Below are positions 50,000 to 63,018 of a stretch of 64,000 nt of DNA, piece by piece. The translations under genes were made by a program, and so were the position numbers. A model generated the notes under the pieces. That model saw only the letters and a list, made by a program, of their open reading frames with translations. It was not told the DNA's origin and did no database searches. The stretch lies in NCBI GenBank assembly GCA_015039465.1, contig MU130363.1, positions 349,672 to 413,671 on the forward strand, in the 5' to 3' direction. The first letter of the stretch is position 1. The number at the start of each line of letters is the position of its first letter. This stretch comes from Phlegmacium glaucopus. Lineage: Eukaryota > Basidiomycota > Agaricomycetes > Agaricales > Cortinariaceae.

Positions 50000-52900
50000 T
50001 TATTCAGCAAGATCAACAGCCATAGCCACCGATATCTTCGTCTTTTTCAGAGGTCTTGTCGGAAGGTCCGAGTTCATAACTGGTCCTGGTCGTTTATCCC
50101 CGAGTGTCACGTCCAAGGCTTGCGTAGCCTCTTGAGTTTGAGTTTCAGCAACCATTTCCTTGACAGCTGCGCAAGGGACCTAGAAACAAAAGGGCTTTAT
50201 AAGTTCCAATCAGAAGAATGAGCTCCACTCCATATGCAGACCGCTGTGTCCGAGAGTGCGAGAAGGCGGGCTTCAACTTCCCCATTGAAGTAATCGCGGT
50301 ACTCTGAGTTCGACTTGATGGAATGATTGAAAATGTATCGTATTTTCTGGTTTATTCTGCGAGGTTTGGCTGCTTTGTTTTTGCCTTTTCCTTTGCCCTT
50401 AGGCTTCACTGATTTTGCCTGAGTAGATGCAAGGCCAAAGTCATTCGGAGCCGTTGATTCCTGCAAGATAAATTCTGAAAGACAAAGGTTACAAAAATGT
50501 AATCATAGCGAATAGAGTCACACCTTCTTTCTCAAGTCTCTTCAAAAACAGACGAGATAAAATAGCCTCTTTCTTATCTAGAGTTCCAGGTTCGTAAAGA
50601 TCATGAACTTCTGCGACAAGTGAAGAATGACTGACCGAACGCTTTCGAAAATTCTGCAGCCGTAAAAATGTTTTCCTTCTCAGCGACTTTGATCGCTCTC
50701 CTGTTCAAACGTCAGAATATGGTACCTGAAGAAGCATTGATATATGACAAACCTAAAGAGCGCGAGCTCTTTGAACCTAGAAAGCATCCTTGGGTAAAGG
50801 TCATGCCTAATGAGCTCCCAAGTCACATCGGCGCGAACCCGACAGTTGAAGCATATGAACTTCGGTGGGAGTCGTGGGTCCTTAGTCGAGTGGTATCTGT
50901 GTCCAATTTATCGTCAAAACTCGGAATGATATTGGGGAACGGTAAGCGTACCCCATGCACCTATGAAGAGGTCTCAGATAGGAAATCGCGAAGGCAAGCA
51001 TAATATACAGACCAAACGTGGAACCACTTCTCGCACCCACTGTCACAAAACAATAATTCATCTTCTATCTGTTTAAAGCTGAGGAGAGTCGAGTTGTCAG
51101 GATGGCAAAGACGTACGGCGACTTTGCAGAAACAATCAAGGCCATTATCACTTCTTTCTCTTTCATCATGACCATGACGCATGTTAGCAGGTTGAATCAC
51201 TTCTGCGGTAGTCTCTTGTCCAAATGATTGTATGGATTCAAGAACCTGCGCACCAGTTGGCAGGATCTGAGTTTCCATATCTGACAGAGATTATTAGGAG
51301 GGCAAGGAAGGGATTTTGTTCAATACCTAGCATCTCGGTGTCGAAAGTCTCTGACTCCCGAATAGTCAGAGTTTTCAACATATCTGGGTCAAAGCTACTT
51401 GTAGGCGTAAGTGCACTGGAGACTGGTGATGACATAAAATAATCTTCAGAAGATGGTGGCAGTGTCGAGAGAGCTGGTAGGCATAAATACAATTTTCATG
51501 TAGAGAAGTAGAAGATACGTGCCATTTTTTTTCGGCGTGAGTAGAAGGGTTTGTGTTTCCTCAAAGGTCTGATTTCCGGAAATCTCCCCGTCAGTCTTTC
51601 GGGCAATAGAACAGTGAGAAACTAAAAAAAACATTGTCCAAAAGGAAAAATAAAACATACAATATCTTGGAGACGCATTGGAACTTTTTCAGAGAATCCG
51701 CCGAACTGCGCCTCGCTTGATTGCTCCGGGACCGTGTATATAGCTTCTATGTCTCCGTCCTTATTCCTGATGCCAATTGGGGACATTGCATTGATTTCTT
51801 GGTAGCGTCCGTCGGGGAGTCTAATGTAATCGGGGTCGTCGTCACAATCAGCGTCGGCAAGATCGTCCAGTTCAAGACTGTTTTCCCCAGACCAGACTAT
51901 ATTTCTGGTTTCGGCATCTTCGCGTTGTTTTTCAGCCTGCTGCTTGCAGAAAGTGGCTTCTTGAATTGGGCTTAAGGTAGGCCGTGCGTTAGGATAAGTA
52001 GTAGTCCCTGTGAAAGCCAAGTCGTCCTGTTCCGTTGAAGACGGCAGGAATGAAGCAATAGAAGTGACGCTGAGGTTAACACTGGATCGAAAGCCTACTA
52101 AGCACGAGACATTCAGGATGTAGCAATGATTTACCAGTGATGTCCGGTATCAAGTTTTCCGAAGTGGATTTTGTCCGGGACCTCGCTGAGGTCATGAGTC
52201 ATAAGATACCATTTGTCCTTGTCTGCATCTCCCGCCTTGAAATGGGGCGGTTCGTAATCAGCTGGCGTTTCAGGAGTGTAGAAGACTTTGAAAGTTGCGA
52301 ATCGACGCCCTAAGCTCTTGTAAGATCCCCCCTCTGTTGAACGACGTGTCCACGTACTAGGCAGAATCTCCATATGATGCATGGCATGCATTAAAGTTTT
52401 CAACAGGACCTAAATGAAGCGAGAATGAAGTGAGAAAGGTGGAGACCCCACCTCAGGCCAATATTTAATGAACGTACCTTGAGACTCATTTTGACATCCT
52501 TAACAGTCGGCGCTTTCCCGCTACGGATGGCCTTTGCTACTGGGTCCTCAATATTTTTACTTTTTTGGTCTACTGACAAATTTTCCAGGTCCTCCCCCAA
52601 GCTCATTACAGGGATGGAGAGGTCACTTCCAGGAAGGGTGTGATACTGCTCGAGACGGTGGTCAGTGTACTCTTCAGAGGGTAAAACCAAAAAGTGACCT
52701 TGAAATTGAAAGTGTAGGCCTCAACGATGCTAAATACTCATTATAGTGAATATAGACCTATCATAAGGCGCATATAGTATGCATTACTTGTTAGGTTCGC
52801 GTTCATCCTACGAACAAGGTTGATTAGTGCATACAAACAACATGTCCACGTATGTCCCATACCAGATAGATTGCGAAAATGAAGCTCTGAAGGTAGTTCT

Positions 52901-53446
52901 TTTCCAGCGCGTCAAATATCCCGTATTCCTGCATGTGATTATATATTTTCAATAGTTTTCGCGAGAAATAAGGCGCATATACCATATAATTGAGAATCTT
53001 GTCCGCTTCATCCGTGTATCCCCGCGTCATAGACTACGAGACAAGTCAGTGAGATCGTTAAATAACAATAAAAAGTATACCATAATTCGAAAACGGTTAA
53101 CATTGTTTCTAGAGTTGTTGTTACTTTGTAACGCTTCTGGAGAGAAACTAGTATCGGAGTTTCTTGTTAACAGGGAGTCCTCAGATGTGGTAAAGTGGCC
53201 TAATTTATGGTCAGCAGTTAGCTGTGAAATGTGGCGCTGAAAGACAGACTTGAAGAAAAGTTGTCCTCAGGCAGTAAATTTCTTCGAGGAGAAACTGAGT
53301 TTATGGATGGAAAAAGAAACAGGAAGATGGAAAAACCGAAGATATGTGATGGCCCCAAGACCAGCTTGTAACAGAGTTTTCACTGCCGTAAGACTCTGGG
53401 TATGGGTTATGGATTGGGTCGTATTACGGGTCTGTTGGGCTTGCAT
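50000..53446 (-). CDS. HOP1: Meiotic HORMA-domain protein Hop1 with PHD finger
   Basis: Hop1 is an axis protein of meiotic chromosomes that promotes double-strand breaks and homologue bias. Many short exons. The start MQAQQTRNTTQSITHTQSLT leads into LLQAGLGAITYLRNLLPEDN. The HORMA core is RGYTDEADKILNY, EYGIFDALEKNYLQSFIFAI and NNIVEAYTFNFKYHTLPGSD. VKMSLKVLLKTLMHAMHHME and YKSLGRRFATFKVFYTPETP follow. After an acidic linker a PHD-type zinc finger appears: LDCFCKV, ELLFCDSGCEKWFHVWCMGY, then PPKFICFNCR. The basic C-terminal region (KPKGKGKGKNKAAKPRR) ends VAMAVDLAE with TAA at 50002. Near 53265 the frame after LLPEDNF does not continue into the next coding stretch (see findings). Confidence 0.88.
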
Positions 53447-53894
53447 GGATGAAATAAATGAATGGGAGAGTTAAACTGAAGGAGATAAGGATAGGCAAGG
53501 ACCAACTGAGAACGAGAACTCACCAATTGCAAAGGCTGTACGTATGTAAGTTGTGCAAGGTGCATTAACAAGGACTGAAATCTTGGTCACATGACACAGC
53601 TATTAGATTGACCATGGCGTATCACGCTTTGGCAGAATAAGTTCCAGGATCAATTCTAATAGGAAGTCATCAAACCAAGGAGATATTTGACAAGATAGTA
53701 CAAGTATACATAGTCCAGACTCTTACAGCGCGGCGAACAGACAGGCAAGCAGACGGCGAGGCACTGGAAAACGAAAAGTCATGCTGTGGCTGAAGTAGAC
53801 TAGATGAGTGCTTGAGCTTGACTTACGATAGAATTTTCGCCAAGACATCTATTTGTAACCAAGTTAATGGCTTTTTCAATCGTCTTAGGACTTG
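53447..53894. other. Spacer between HOP1 and TRS23
   Basis: 448 bp holding the HOP1 promoter and the TRS23 3' end. I see no further gene. Confidence 0.5.
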
Positions 53895-54459
53895 CTATGT
53901 CTGGCCTGAGCCAATGAGAGAATTGATGCGCATATCGAATCCTTCATTTCTTATAGGCATCTCTGGCGTGTGGAAGGGATTCTTCATGACTGCATCCGCA
54001 TAAATGTCATAGATCTTCTGCAGTACCGTATCTGCTACCGTCTCAGCCAAAGAGGTCAATAGAACAAACTTGGTGCCTGCAAGTCGATAAAGCAGTCAGA
54101 GGCAGTAGTGATGCAGGATCATGATACAGACCAGTAACCGTTAGCAAGATATTCATCTTAAATGATTCCCCTTCAATCACCTGGACGCCAGAGCTTGAAC
54201 CGACGGGAGAAAGTCGACTGGTAATAGCATGGATACCATGTAATGTACCAGCAAGTACAAGATACTCGTTGGATGTCAGAGGAGCAAGCCCGTCTGAAAC
54301 ATGGTCAGGGCGCGTTCAAAACATCCTCTAAATCTGAAAGACCTGCAAAGTTGCGTTGGTACACCAGTCCGCCTGCTTTGTTGATAACCTATAGTAATGT
54401 GAGTGGTAATGAAATTTTCTAAATAGGATAAGACGCGCCCAGAGCCCGAAGATAGCCAT
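53895..54459 (-). CDS. TRS23: TRAPP complex subunit Trs23/TRAPPC4
   Basis: Core subunit of the TRAPP tethering complexes, which activate Ypt1/Rab1 in ER-Golgi traffic. Short exons read MAIFGLW, VINKAGGLVYQRNFA, GLAPLTSNEYLVLAGTLHGI, HAITSRLSPVGSSSGVQVIE, GESFKMNILLTVTG, TKFVLLTSLAETVADTVLQK, IYDIYADAVMKNPFHTPEMP and FDMRINSLIGSGQT, with TAG at 53897-53895. This covers the whole sybindin-like family without gaps. The first intron must start at GCGCGT after the Trp codon, a non-canonical GC donor, because the only nearby GT gives the wrong frame. Start codons of this gene and the cyclase gene are 135 bp apart. Confidence 0.93.
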
Positions 54460-54594
54460 GAAGAATGGGTTGTGGTTGTGAAGAAGAAACAAGTGTCGGC
54501 GCGGATGACCTCTACTGTAAAGCCTTTACACCGGTTTATGTAAACTCGTTTCAACATTTCAAGAATATGCAACTTTCTTCCCGTCATCTGACAC

Positions 54595-56026
<1,432 letters not shown>

Positions 56027-56215
56027 CACTGTTGAGATTGACTCTACTGTCAGTAGTCATGACTCCAATACCCGTTGCTTCTGTTATGCAGCCGGGTCGG
56101 ATGTTATGCGAAAACAGGAGCTCCTTTAAATGTTGCATATTGTATTAACTCAAACAGGATAGAGGGAACGACAAAGGCGGCGAATTATCAAGCTATTAAA
56201 AAACAAATTGATTTT

Positions 56216-57460
56216 TTAGGATCGTTGCAGAACCTTGAAACTTCTGATGAGTGCGTTTGCATCTGCAGCATCCTTGAGTCGGAAAACTTGGAGTTATTGT
56301 CATGTTGACCTAGCAACGTGCATATACGCACCTTTTCGTTCTGTCTTGCTTGTTCGACTTGAGCTCTGGCGTATTTGGAAAACTCTATTAAGGCTTCTTG
56401 GCGTTGAAAACTTTTCTTTCTCACTACAAGTGAAGGACAACAGTCAGCGTAAAAGAGCATGGCTGATCTCTGTAACGAACGCATGTTGCACGTGGCATCC
56501 ACTTGGTCTGCTCGTCGAAGGCCAAGATTTTCTAGCAACGGTGGGTACAGTGCTTGTGCGCGTTCAAACGATTTCTGTAGAAAAAAGGGATCAAGTTGGA
56601 CTCGCTGACGCAGGATTGAAAGTAATGACTCGTTGAGTAGTCAAGGGTAGATGATAATCTTGATAATATTTGTCAAAAGGGATTTCTTGGGCGTGCAAGT
56701 CAGTGAGTTTCCCTTGTGCGTCTTCCCTAAACTGATGTCAGGTAAGACTGTTAAAATGAACATGGATTTCAATACAAGAAAGCGATCCCTTCCCGCACTA
56801 ATTCTTTGCCGTTTTTGCGCGCTTCGTTATAACGGGTCTCTTTCTGCGTTTGAAAGGCTCTTGAACGACTCAAAGACTTTTTACCAGCTATATACAGAAG
56901 AAAGTTCATAGGTTTCCTGAAATCAGTATGGTCCTACTAAGATTACCAGGCTGCTCAAGAAGCATTTTGATAATAGCCTCGCTGAAATAAGAAATCAAGC
57001 TTAGAGATCTTGTGATACAAAAGAACACCTACTTCCCCATTTCTTCCTGTGCCTCACCGTTATCACTTTCAAGTTGTAAGTCGTCTGAGAGATCGTGCTC
57101 CGAAATTTCGTCTCTGGGTTGCGCATTCTTCTTCGAATGTCGCGAAGATGCATCTGTTCGTGGAAAAGGTTAATACAATCAAATTTCAGTGGCTCCATTA
57201 ATCCTACTTGTATTCTTCGGCATTGTAGTAAAAATCTGAAGGCAAGCTATATAGTCTAGACTCGCTACCAGTACGTTATGCCGTGTCTGCATCCAAACAG
57301 GTGCAACATCAATAACAACAAGGACAACATCACCTATCGGACTTTGAAAATAAGGGACACCGCATAACGACTGGGAGTAACGGGGAGATTTTAAGGGGGT
57401 CCCAATTTGTGACGGGGACTTAGCCAAAATTCGTGTTCGCACTCATGTAGCTTTTTCTCA
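56216..57460 (-). CDS. Unidentified multi-exon coding region
   Basis: I do not recognise this gene. Coding-like stretches on the minus strand, in order, are an acidic segment (PRDEISEHDLSDDLQLESDN, 57040-57150), EAIIKMLLEQPG, a helical basic part (QTQKETRYNEARKNGKELV), LTDLHAQEIPFDKYYQDYHL, then YPPLLENLGLRRADQVDATC and QRQEALIEFSKYARAQVEQA. Splicing at a GTGCGT donor gives the tail DAADANALIRSFKVLQRS with TAA at 56218-56216. GT and AG signals with normal spacing separate these parts. The exon near 56850-56950 and the 5' end are unresolved, and stop codons there could mean a decayed gene. Largely helical and possibly coiled-coil. No function is suggested. Confidence 0.35.
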
Positions 57461-58605
57461 TTTCCGCAATTCCCTCAGTGTTTCCTCAAATTTTTATGTA
57501 CATGCTATCAAATACAAGAGTTAACATTATATATATTCCATAAGTGTGCCTACTGAGGATGAGAAGGGTCCCGAGAAGGTAAGTTTGAGTGTAAGCTTTG
57601 AGATGATGAGCTAGTATTGGGTATGTGAGACGGTGTTTTCCACTGAGTTGGAGGGGTATTTGGGAGTGGAAGGTGGGTATATAGTATGGTTAAGGTGAGT
57701 AGTAGGTTGGAAGGTATGGCATCATGAACCTTGAGTATGGTTACATTCCGAGATGTGTTGCTACATGATGGGTCATTGGTGTTGTCGGTAGTGTAGGTGG
57801 CGCTGATAATGTTGATGTCAATGGGTGTGTTCGAGAATGGATGGGCGTTGCGAGATATGTGAGAGCGTTGAGTAGTGTGAAGGTGGGATTAACGTTCACA
57901 GATTTGGGACCTGGCGAACGCCAAAAATACTTATTGCACTTCTTGAGGCTCGAAACGACCAACAACTGTCAAAGAATTTTAATGATATACTGACCAAAGG
58001 ACACGACATGCACTTTGCAAACCTCATTGCTACCGCTCGTCGAGAGTCTTGACAAAAACAAGGTGTACACAATCCAAAAAGGGTGAGTGCTGGATGATGA
58101 CGATTAGCCTGTAAAAAATGTCATTGAAGTGGGCCGTTGGCCCGTTGAAGGAAACAAAAACCCAGCTTCTGACTATAATGATGCACTCCGAAACCTTCAG
58201 GCACAACAATGAATGAAACAGGTAGTTCCAGCATCAGCCAAAGAAAATGTTGCTGCCAAAGAAGCCATAATCTTTCTACAATGACAGGAGGGAGGCTCAG
58301 ATGTGGGCCGGGTGGCTGTGGGTAAGGCCACAAGCATGGACAGTGCCAATATGGAGAGCAAAGCTGTTGGTAGTGACGAGAGGATGAGCAGAATACATGA
58401 ACAACAGGCTGTTGAAGATGAGCCTACCTTTGCTACAATGGGGTGCTGATTATGTGGCACTGGACATGGACACTGAATGTGGAAACATAACCTCAAGTGA
58501 CAAGAGCGAGGATGATTTAGATGATAGAGATGTCTTAGAATTATGCGAAATTTCACTAAGTCTTTTGTGACAAGTGTGACTCTCTTAAATCTTCCCCGTT
58601 GCTCC
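57461..58605. other. Unassigned region with strand-biased G/T-rich part
   Basis: 1.1 kb without a gene I can support. The plus strand of 57560-57900 is rich in G and T with very few C. A short frame ending at 58569 reads LDMDTECGNITSSDKSEDDL and may be the tail of an eroded gene. Confidence 0.4.
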
Positions 58606-58664
58606 CAGCCGGTTCTTACAGAACCTTTCGGAGCCCGAATCGTTTGATTAGTAAGAACCGGCTG
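58606..58664. repeat. Perfect 14-bp inverted repeat (hairpin)
   Basis: CAGCCGGTTCTTAC at 58606-58619 and its exact reverse complement GTAAGAACCGGCTG at 58651-58664, separated by 31 nt. It could be a hairpin, a palindromic protein site or the two ends of a tiny element. No T tract follows that would suggest a Pol III terminator. Confidence 0.8.
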
Positions 58665-60085
58665 GTCACGAGCCTACCCAGCGTCTTTAAAGAAACTTGA
58701 TGCTCACACGCATTTTTCGCCCCTATCTCTTTCTATCACACAGATGATAAGTCCAGGTCCAGGTCCTGACCCGCCTTACCTCTCCTCCAACAATGTCGGG
58801 GAATGTGTTTTGGGTACTAACAGGGGAGCGCCAGCACAGATACCACTATGCTTTCGCAACTCTCCATGCGTGTACCGAGTAAGTTGTTCAGGTGCTATGC
58901 GAACCTTTTCTGCGAGTAGAAACTGACACCAACGACTAACACTGGGTTATTGGGCGACTTAAGACTTCATCTAAGGTGAAATTTTTTTATAAAAAACATT
59001 AAATTTTTTGTTTCTGGGGTGGAATTGAGGGAGATATCTTTGGACGGCGTGTTAATATGAGACAGGCTGATCGACGGGATAATTTTTATGGGCACCACAC
59101 GAGTCTGATCTACCATGTACTGCTTTTGAAGAACTCCTCTAGTTTTCAGGGTCAAGTCCGTGTATCCTGTACCATAAGCGCTTCGTGGTATACTGATTAT
59201 GATTTTCTAGTTTGTGATTGGAATCATTCATTTTTTCTGTCTCTGTAACTTTGTGGTTCTCCTGCTCAAGAATTCTCTGAACGACAGAGTTACCCATTGC
59301 GATCATTCTCGTTCCTATAAAATACAGGTTCGCGTTGATCTTTTGACATTGTTATCACGATATTTGACCTGTGCTGTGGATACAATGGCATATATAACAC
59401 TTAGTTGAGACCCAAGTTCTCTAGGGATCAACAAGGTTTTTAATGGTCCTACTTCCACGGTTACAGTTCTGATCAAGCTAAAATTGTTGCATACATATTT
59501 TAGTACATTCTAAAAGGCTTTCATTTCGATCGCCTACCGTTTCTATAAACTACTACCCGATACTGACGCTGCACAACAGGACGCTAGCGCTGCCTCTTCT
59601 AGGAGACGCCTCGATTTCGAACAGTCCCCGGGTCACAGGTCACACCCCCAGGATCAAATTGGTAGCTCGACCGAAATTCCACCGGATTCTACCGCAATTC
59701 TACCGCGGCATAGGATGAGATAACTTGTGCTGTGAGGTATTCAGGTGAGGGAAAAAATGTTTGATTGTAGTGGAACACTCAGATATGATTACGAAGAATT
59801 CTTGGATATGAATTCTTTGTTTGTGCCTAGGGCTTGCCCGGGCTCCTCTTTTTTGGATCTCAAAAATTCAGATTTCGATCTGAAGTTGATGCGAGGAAAA
59901 CCGGGCAAGGCCTGAGCGTCTGGAGAGCTCGGCTGTGGCAAAACATGTGCCGAAACCAATCTGCTGTACCGGACGCTGAAGGGGATGGTGGGTGGGTCGA
60001 AGAAACTCAGTGGAAACTGAAGAGACCCTTTTTCCCGTGTCAGAATCAGATCCTGAGTTAACGAGAGGTTCTTTTCATAGGACGT
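58665..60085. other. Unassigned region before the ferric reductase gene
   Basis: 1.4 kb with only short frames. A stretch near 59570-59720 is open and Ser/Ala/Asp-rich but has no family features. It looks like eroded repeat or gene DNA. Confidence 0.4.
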
Positions 60086-60163
60086 ATTATTGTTCCGCGT
60101 TACGTTATCTTATCCGATAATGAGCATGCGCTCGTTCCTCGCGCTTGCTCATTGCGGAATAAT
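60086..60163. repeat. Nested inverted repeat upstream of the ferric reductase gene
   Basis: The outer arms are ATTATTGTTCCGC (60086-60098) and GCGGAATAAT (60154-60163), the inner arms AATGAGCATGCGC (about 60119-60131) and GCGCTTGCTCATT (60141-60153). Together they can fold into a long interrupted hairpin 75 bp before the start codon. It could be a regulatory stem, a transposon remnant or chance. Confidence 0.6.
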
Positions 60164-60237
60164 CTTAACACTGGCTAGATGAATAGAAGCGTTTTTAAGG
60201 CCGTCGAAACTTCCCCTCCTCTCTTCTCATGTAGAGG

Positions 60238-62571
60238 ATGTCCTTCTTTCAAGGTACTGTCCCTTCTGACTCGGGCTACTTCAATGCTCGAGATATCTCC
60301 TACCCAAATCAAGTCCTTTACTTCATCGCAAGCGTTATTGCCTTGATCTCTTTGTGCCATTTTTTCTCCATATCTCACAAGTTCATCACTCGGAAGCGAG
60401 TTTATGGCTGGAAACGACGAACCGCTGTATCGCTAGACAGAGTTCCAGCAGCAGTCGTCGACTCTTTCCGAGCACTAGCTTTTAGATGGACAGTGCCTGT
60501 TGGATCGTCCTACGAGCTCAACCTCGCTGAGGTAGGATTAACACTTGGGTATATGGCAATAATTTTCTCCTGGACATTTGTCAATAGTATGTTACAGTTC
60601 TCCGCTCTCATGAAAGGATCCACATAAACTCACATTCCAATCTAGCCACTACGATCGCAGGGATCAAACTCCACCCGAAATATTACGCCGATCGGGCAGG
60701 AGATATAACTGCCTCCCAACTCCCAATAATGCTCGCGCTCGGAATGAGGAACAACATTATCTCTTGTAAATTTATATCCCTTCCCTTAATATGTCTTTCG
60801 CAACTGATATATATCCTGCAGGGCTCACCGGCGTCAGCTTTACCAAGGTGCCTTTCCTCATCACGTCTGCAGTACTCGAATTAATCACCTTCATTATAGT
60901 TGAATTATTTTCACCGTATGGCTGCACGAGTGCTATGTATTTTAATATGGATTCATGCGGGAGGTCGAGTAAGTACCTATATAGCTACCCATGTTCACAA
61001 GTTGAATATTTTTTTTCTTTACAGATCACACTGGGGCGAGTATCGATTGTTCTTCTTCCCGCTAATATATTGACGTGATCGTACATATAGTTTCACAGAC
61101 GATGATGCGCTTGTTAACAGCTGGATCCATTGGGGTATTTCAGCAGGGAGCGCACTCACACTCCTCTGTTTCTTGACAATCCGACCAATCCGAGAACGAA
61201 ATTATGAGGCATTCCTTTTGATTCATTTCATTTTCGCCTTGTAAGCAGGATACCCTTTGCGAGCTTGAAGTCACACTAATATTTATCCAGTATCTTTATA
61301 TTGGGCGTATATTTTCATCTCAGAGGCCGTGGGTAAGCATCATATGAACTACCAGATTACATCAGACGACGACAGTCCTATCCGCAATAGCCTCGCGTAT
61401 CGCGGTGCCTGGCCCTCTATGATAATCTGGGGACTTGACCACTTCATCCGTCTGTTACGCTTGGCGATTATCAACTTTGGATATCTCAATCCTTGGTCTT
61501 CGCAAAATTCCAGAAAAGAATTAGACGCTGTCGTCGAGGTACTCTCACCTGATGTTCTCCGAATCACCCTCCACAGGTCGAGGTACCTCCACTGGCGGCC
61601 CGGTCAGAGCGCCTATCTGTGTTTCCCTTCAATTTCTGCGAATCCATGGGAATCCCATCCCTTCACCATGTCGACTATTGATACTGACTCTTCATCGGGT
61701 GACAGCATTTTGGTGTTCCTCCTTCGAGTGCGGAAAGGTTTTACACCGAAGCTTCTCAAAGATGCATCATCAGATCAAACATACAAGGTTTTTGTAAACG
61801 GCCCCTATGGTTCTCCTCCCCTTTTAATAGGTTATCAAACTGTCATCCTAATCGCAGGTTCGTTTATTCTGTCACTGCATCTTGCTCTCGTCATTCATCA
61901 TGTTCACTAGGCGGTTCTGGTGTTGCGTTTACCCTGCCGCTCTTCCTTGACATGTTGCGGTCAATATTTTTCTTCTCCTTCCTAGATTACCTTTGTCCTG
62001 ATCCCTCACCTACAGCCGAGCTAGAGCTGGAAAACATTCTTGTCAAAAGATCGTATTCATTTGGGCCATCCGTGACAGCGGTATGTATTTTGATTATGGT
62101 ACTCGTTCTATTCTCAGTAATACCTGCTAGATCATATCCACTGGATCGAAAATGCTCTCGCACTAGCTTTAGAAAATGTACCTCCCTCTATCTCAATCGC
62201 TGTGCAACTGTACATAACCGCCGCCACCACCTTGGACAACAACAGTTCTAAAGAAGATGTCTTCGAAATGGTCACTTATACCCGTGACAGCTCTACAATA
62301 CTGCAATCGCCTTTTGTTCAAGTTTGCCAAGGAAGGCCTGATGTGAAATCGCTCATTTCGCAAGAGGTTGAAGAAGCTACAGGCAAGATTTCTATCAATG
62401 GTAATTGCCACTTAACCCGCCTCCCTATGTTGAGCTTTAAAAACCTTCTGTATAGTTTGCGGGACTCATTCTCTAGCCAATGCTACCAGGAAGGCTATTC
62501 GCACACCTCGTCTAATGGATATTCTGCGTGGTGGGCCAACTATCACGCTCCACGTTGAGGCCTTCGGATAG
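60238..62571 (+). CDS. Ferric/cupric reductase, transmembrane (FRE family)
   Basis: Reduces extracellular Fe3+ or Cu2+ with cytosolic NADPH through FAD and two hemes. About ten exons. Membrane segments include VLYFIASVIALISLCHFF and VGLTLGYMAIIFSWTFVN. Heme histidines lie in NYFHRMAARVLCILIWIHAG and LLIHFIFAL...YFHLRG. The FAD-binding part is LHWRPGQSAYLCFPSISANP followed by WESHPFTMSTID. NADPH-binding segments are VFVNGPYGSPP and AGGSGVAFTLPLFLDML. The C-terminus, after a last intron at GTAATTGCC, reads GTHSLASATRKAIRTPRLMD and ends HVEAFG with TAG at 62569. No N-terminal signal peptide is evident from MSFFQGTVPSDSGYF. An iron-uptake ferroxidase or permease neighbour is not present in the window. 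Confidence 0.92.
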
Positions 62572-63018
62572 TCGGGCTCTGGTTGCCCAATTATCAGGTT
62601 GGTGTGTTGAAAATACTAGGAAGAATGATTGCCAAACGAGGGACTTACGTGTAACGAAGCATATGCTTTCCTCTTGTTTTCCAGGATTCTACCCTTTGAA
62701 AATGACAATAGAGCGTGGTATAGAACAATAGAGAGCAGTATAGAACAGTAAAAAGCAGTATAGGAACAAGGGGGAGTAGTATAGAACAGTATGGCTTCTT
62801 TTTGCTTTCCGCCAAGTGTTTTTTTGGGGGATTTTACGAACTTTCTGAATGATTTCATTTTATTCCATCGGAATTGAAAGGTTAACGTTTAACTCAGTGG
62901 GAAGCATGGAGATCTAGGTGGGATTTATGACAAACCGGTCTGTTGGGGTTGGCCTCACAGCCAAGACCAATAAAGGAATATATTCAATTGGAGAGGCATG
63001 GGGAGCATTACTTAACGG
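62572..63018. other. Spacer between the ferric reductase gene and TSR3
   Basis: 447 bp between convergent stops. It contains the short tandem repeat listed separately and otherwise only 3' regions. Confidence 0.5.
62708..62793. repeat. Short tandem repeat
   Basis: Four imperfect copies of a unit of about 20 bp, AGAGCAGTATAGAACAGTA-like, lie just after the ferric reductase stop codon. Copies differ by small insertions. Confidence 0.75.

Noticed and set aside
59925..59960. P-loop-like GCGKT word
   Set aside because: It lies in a short frame with stops on both sides and nothing else of an ATPase nearby. Probably chance or an eroded remnant.
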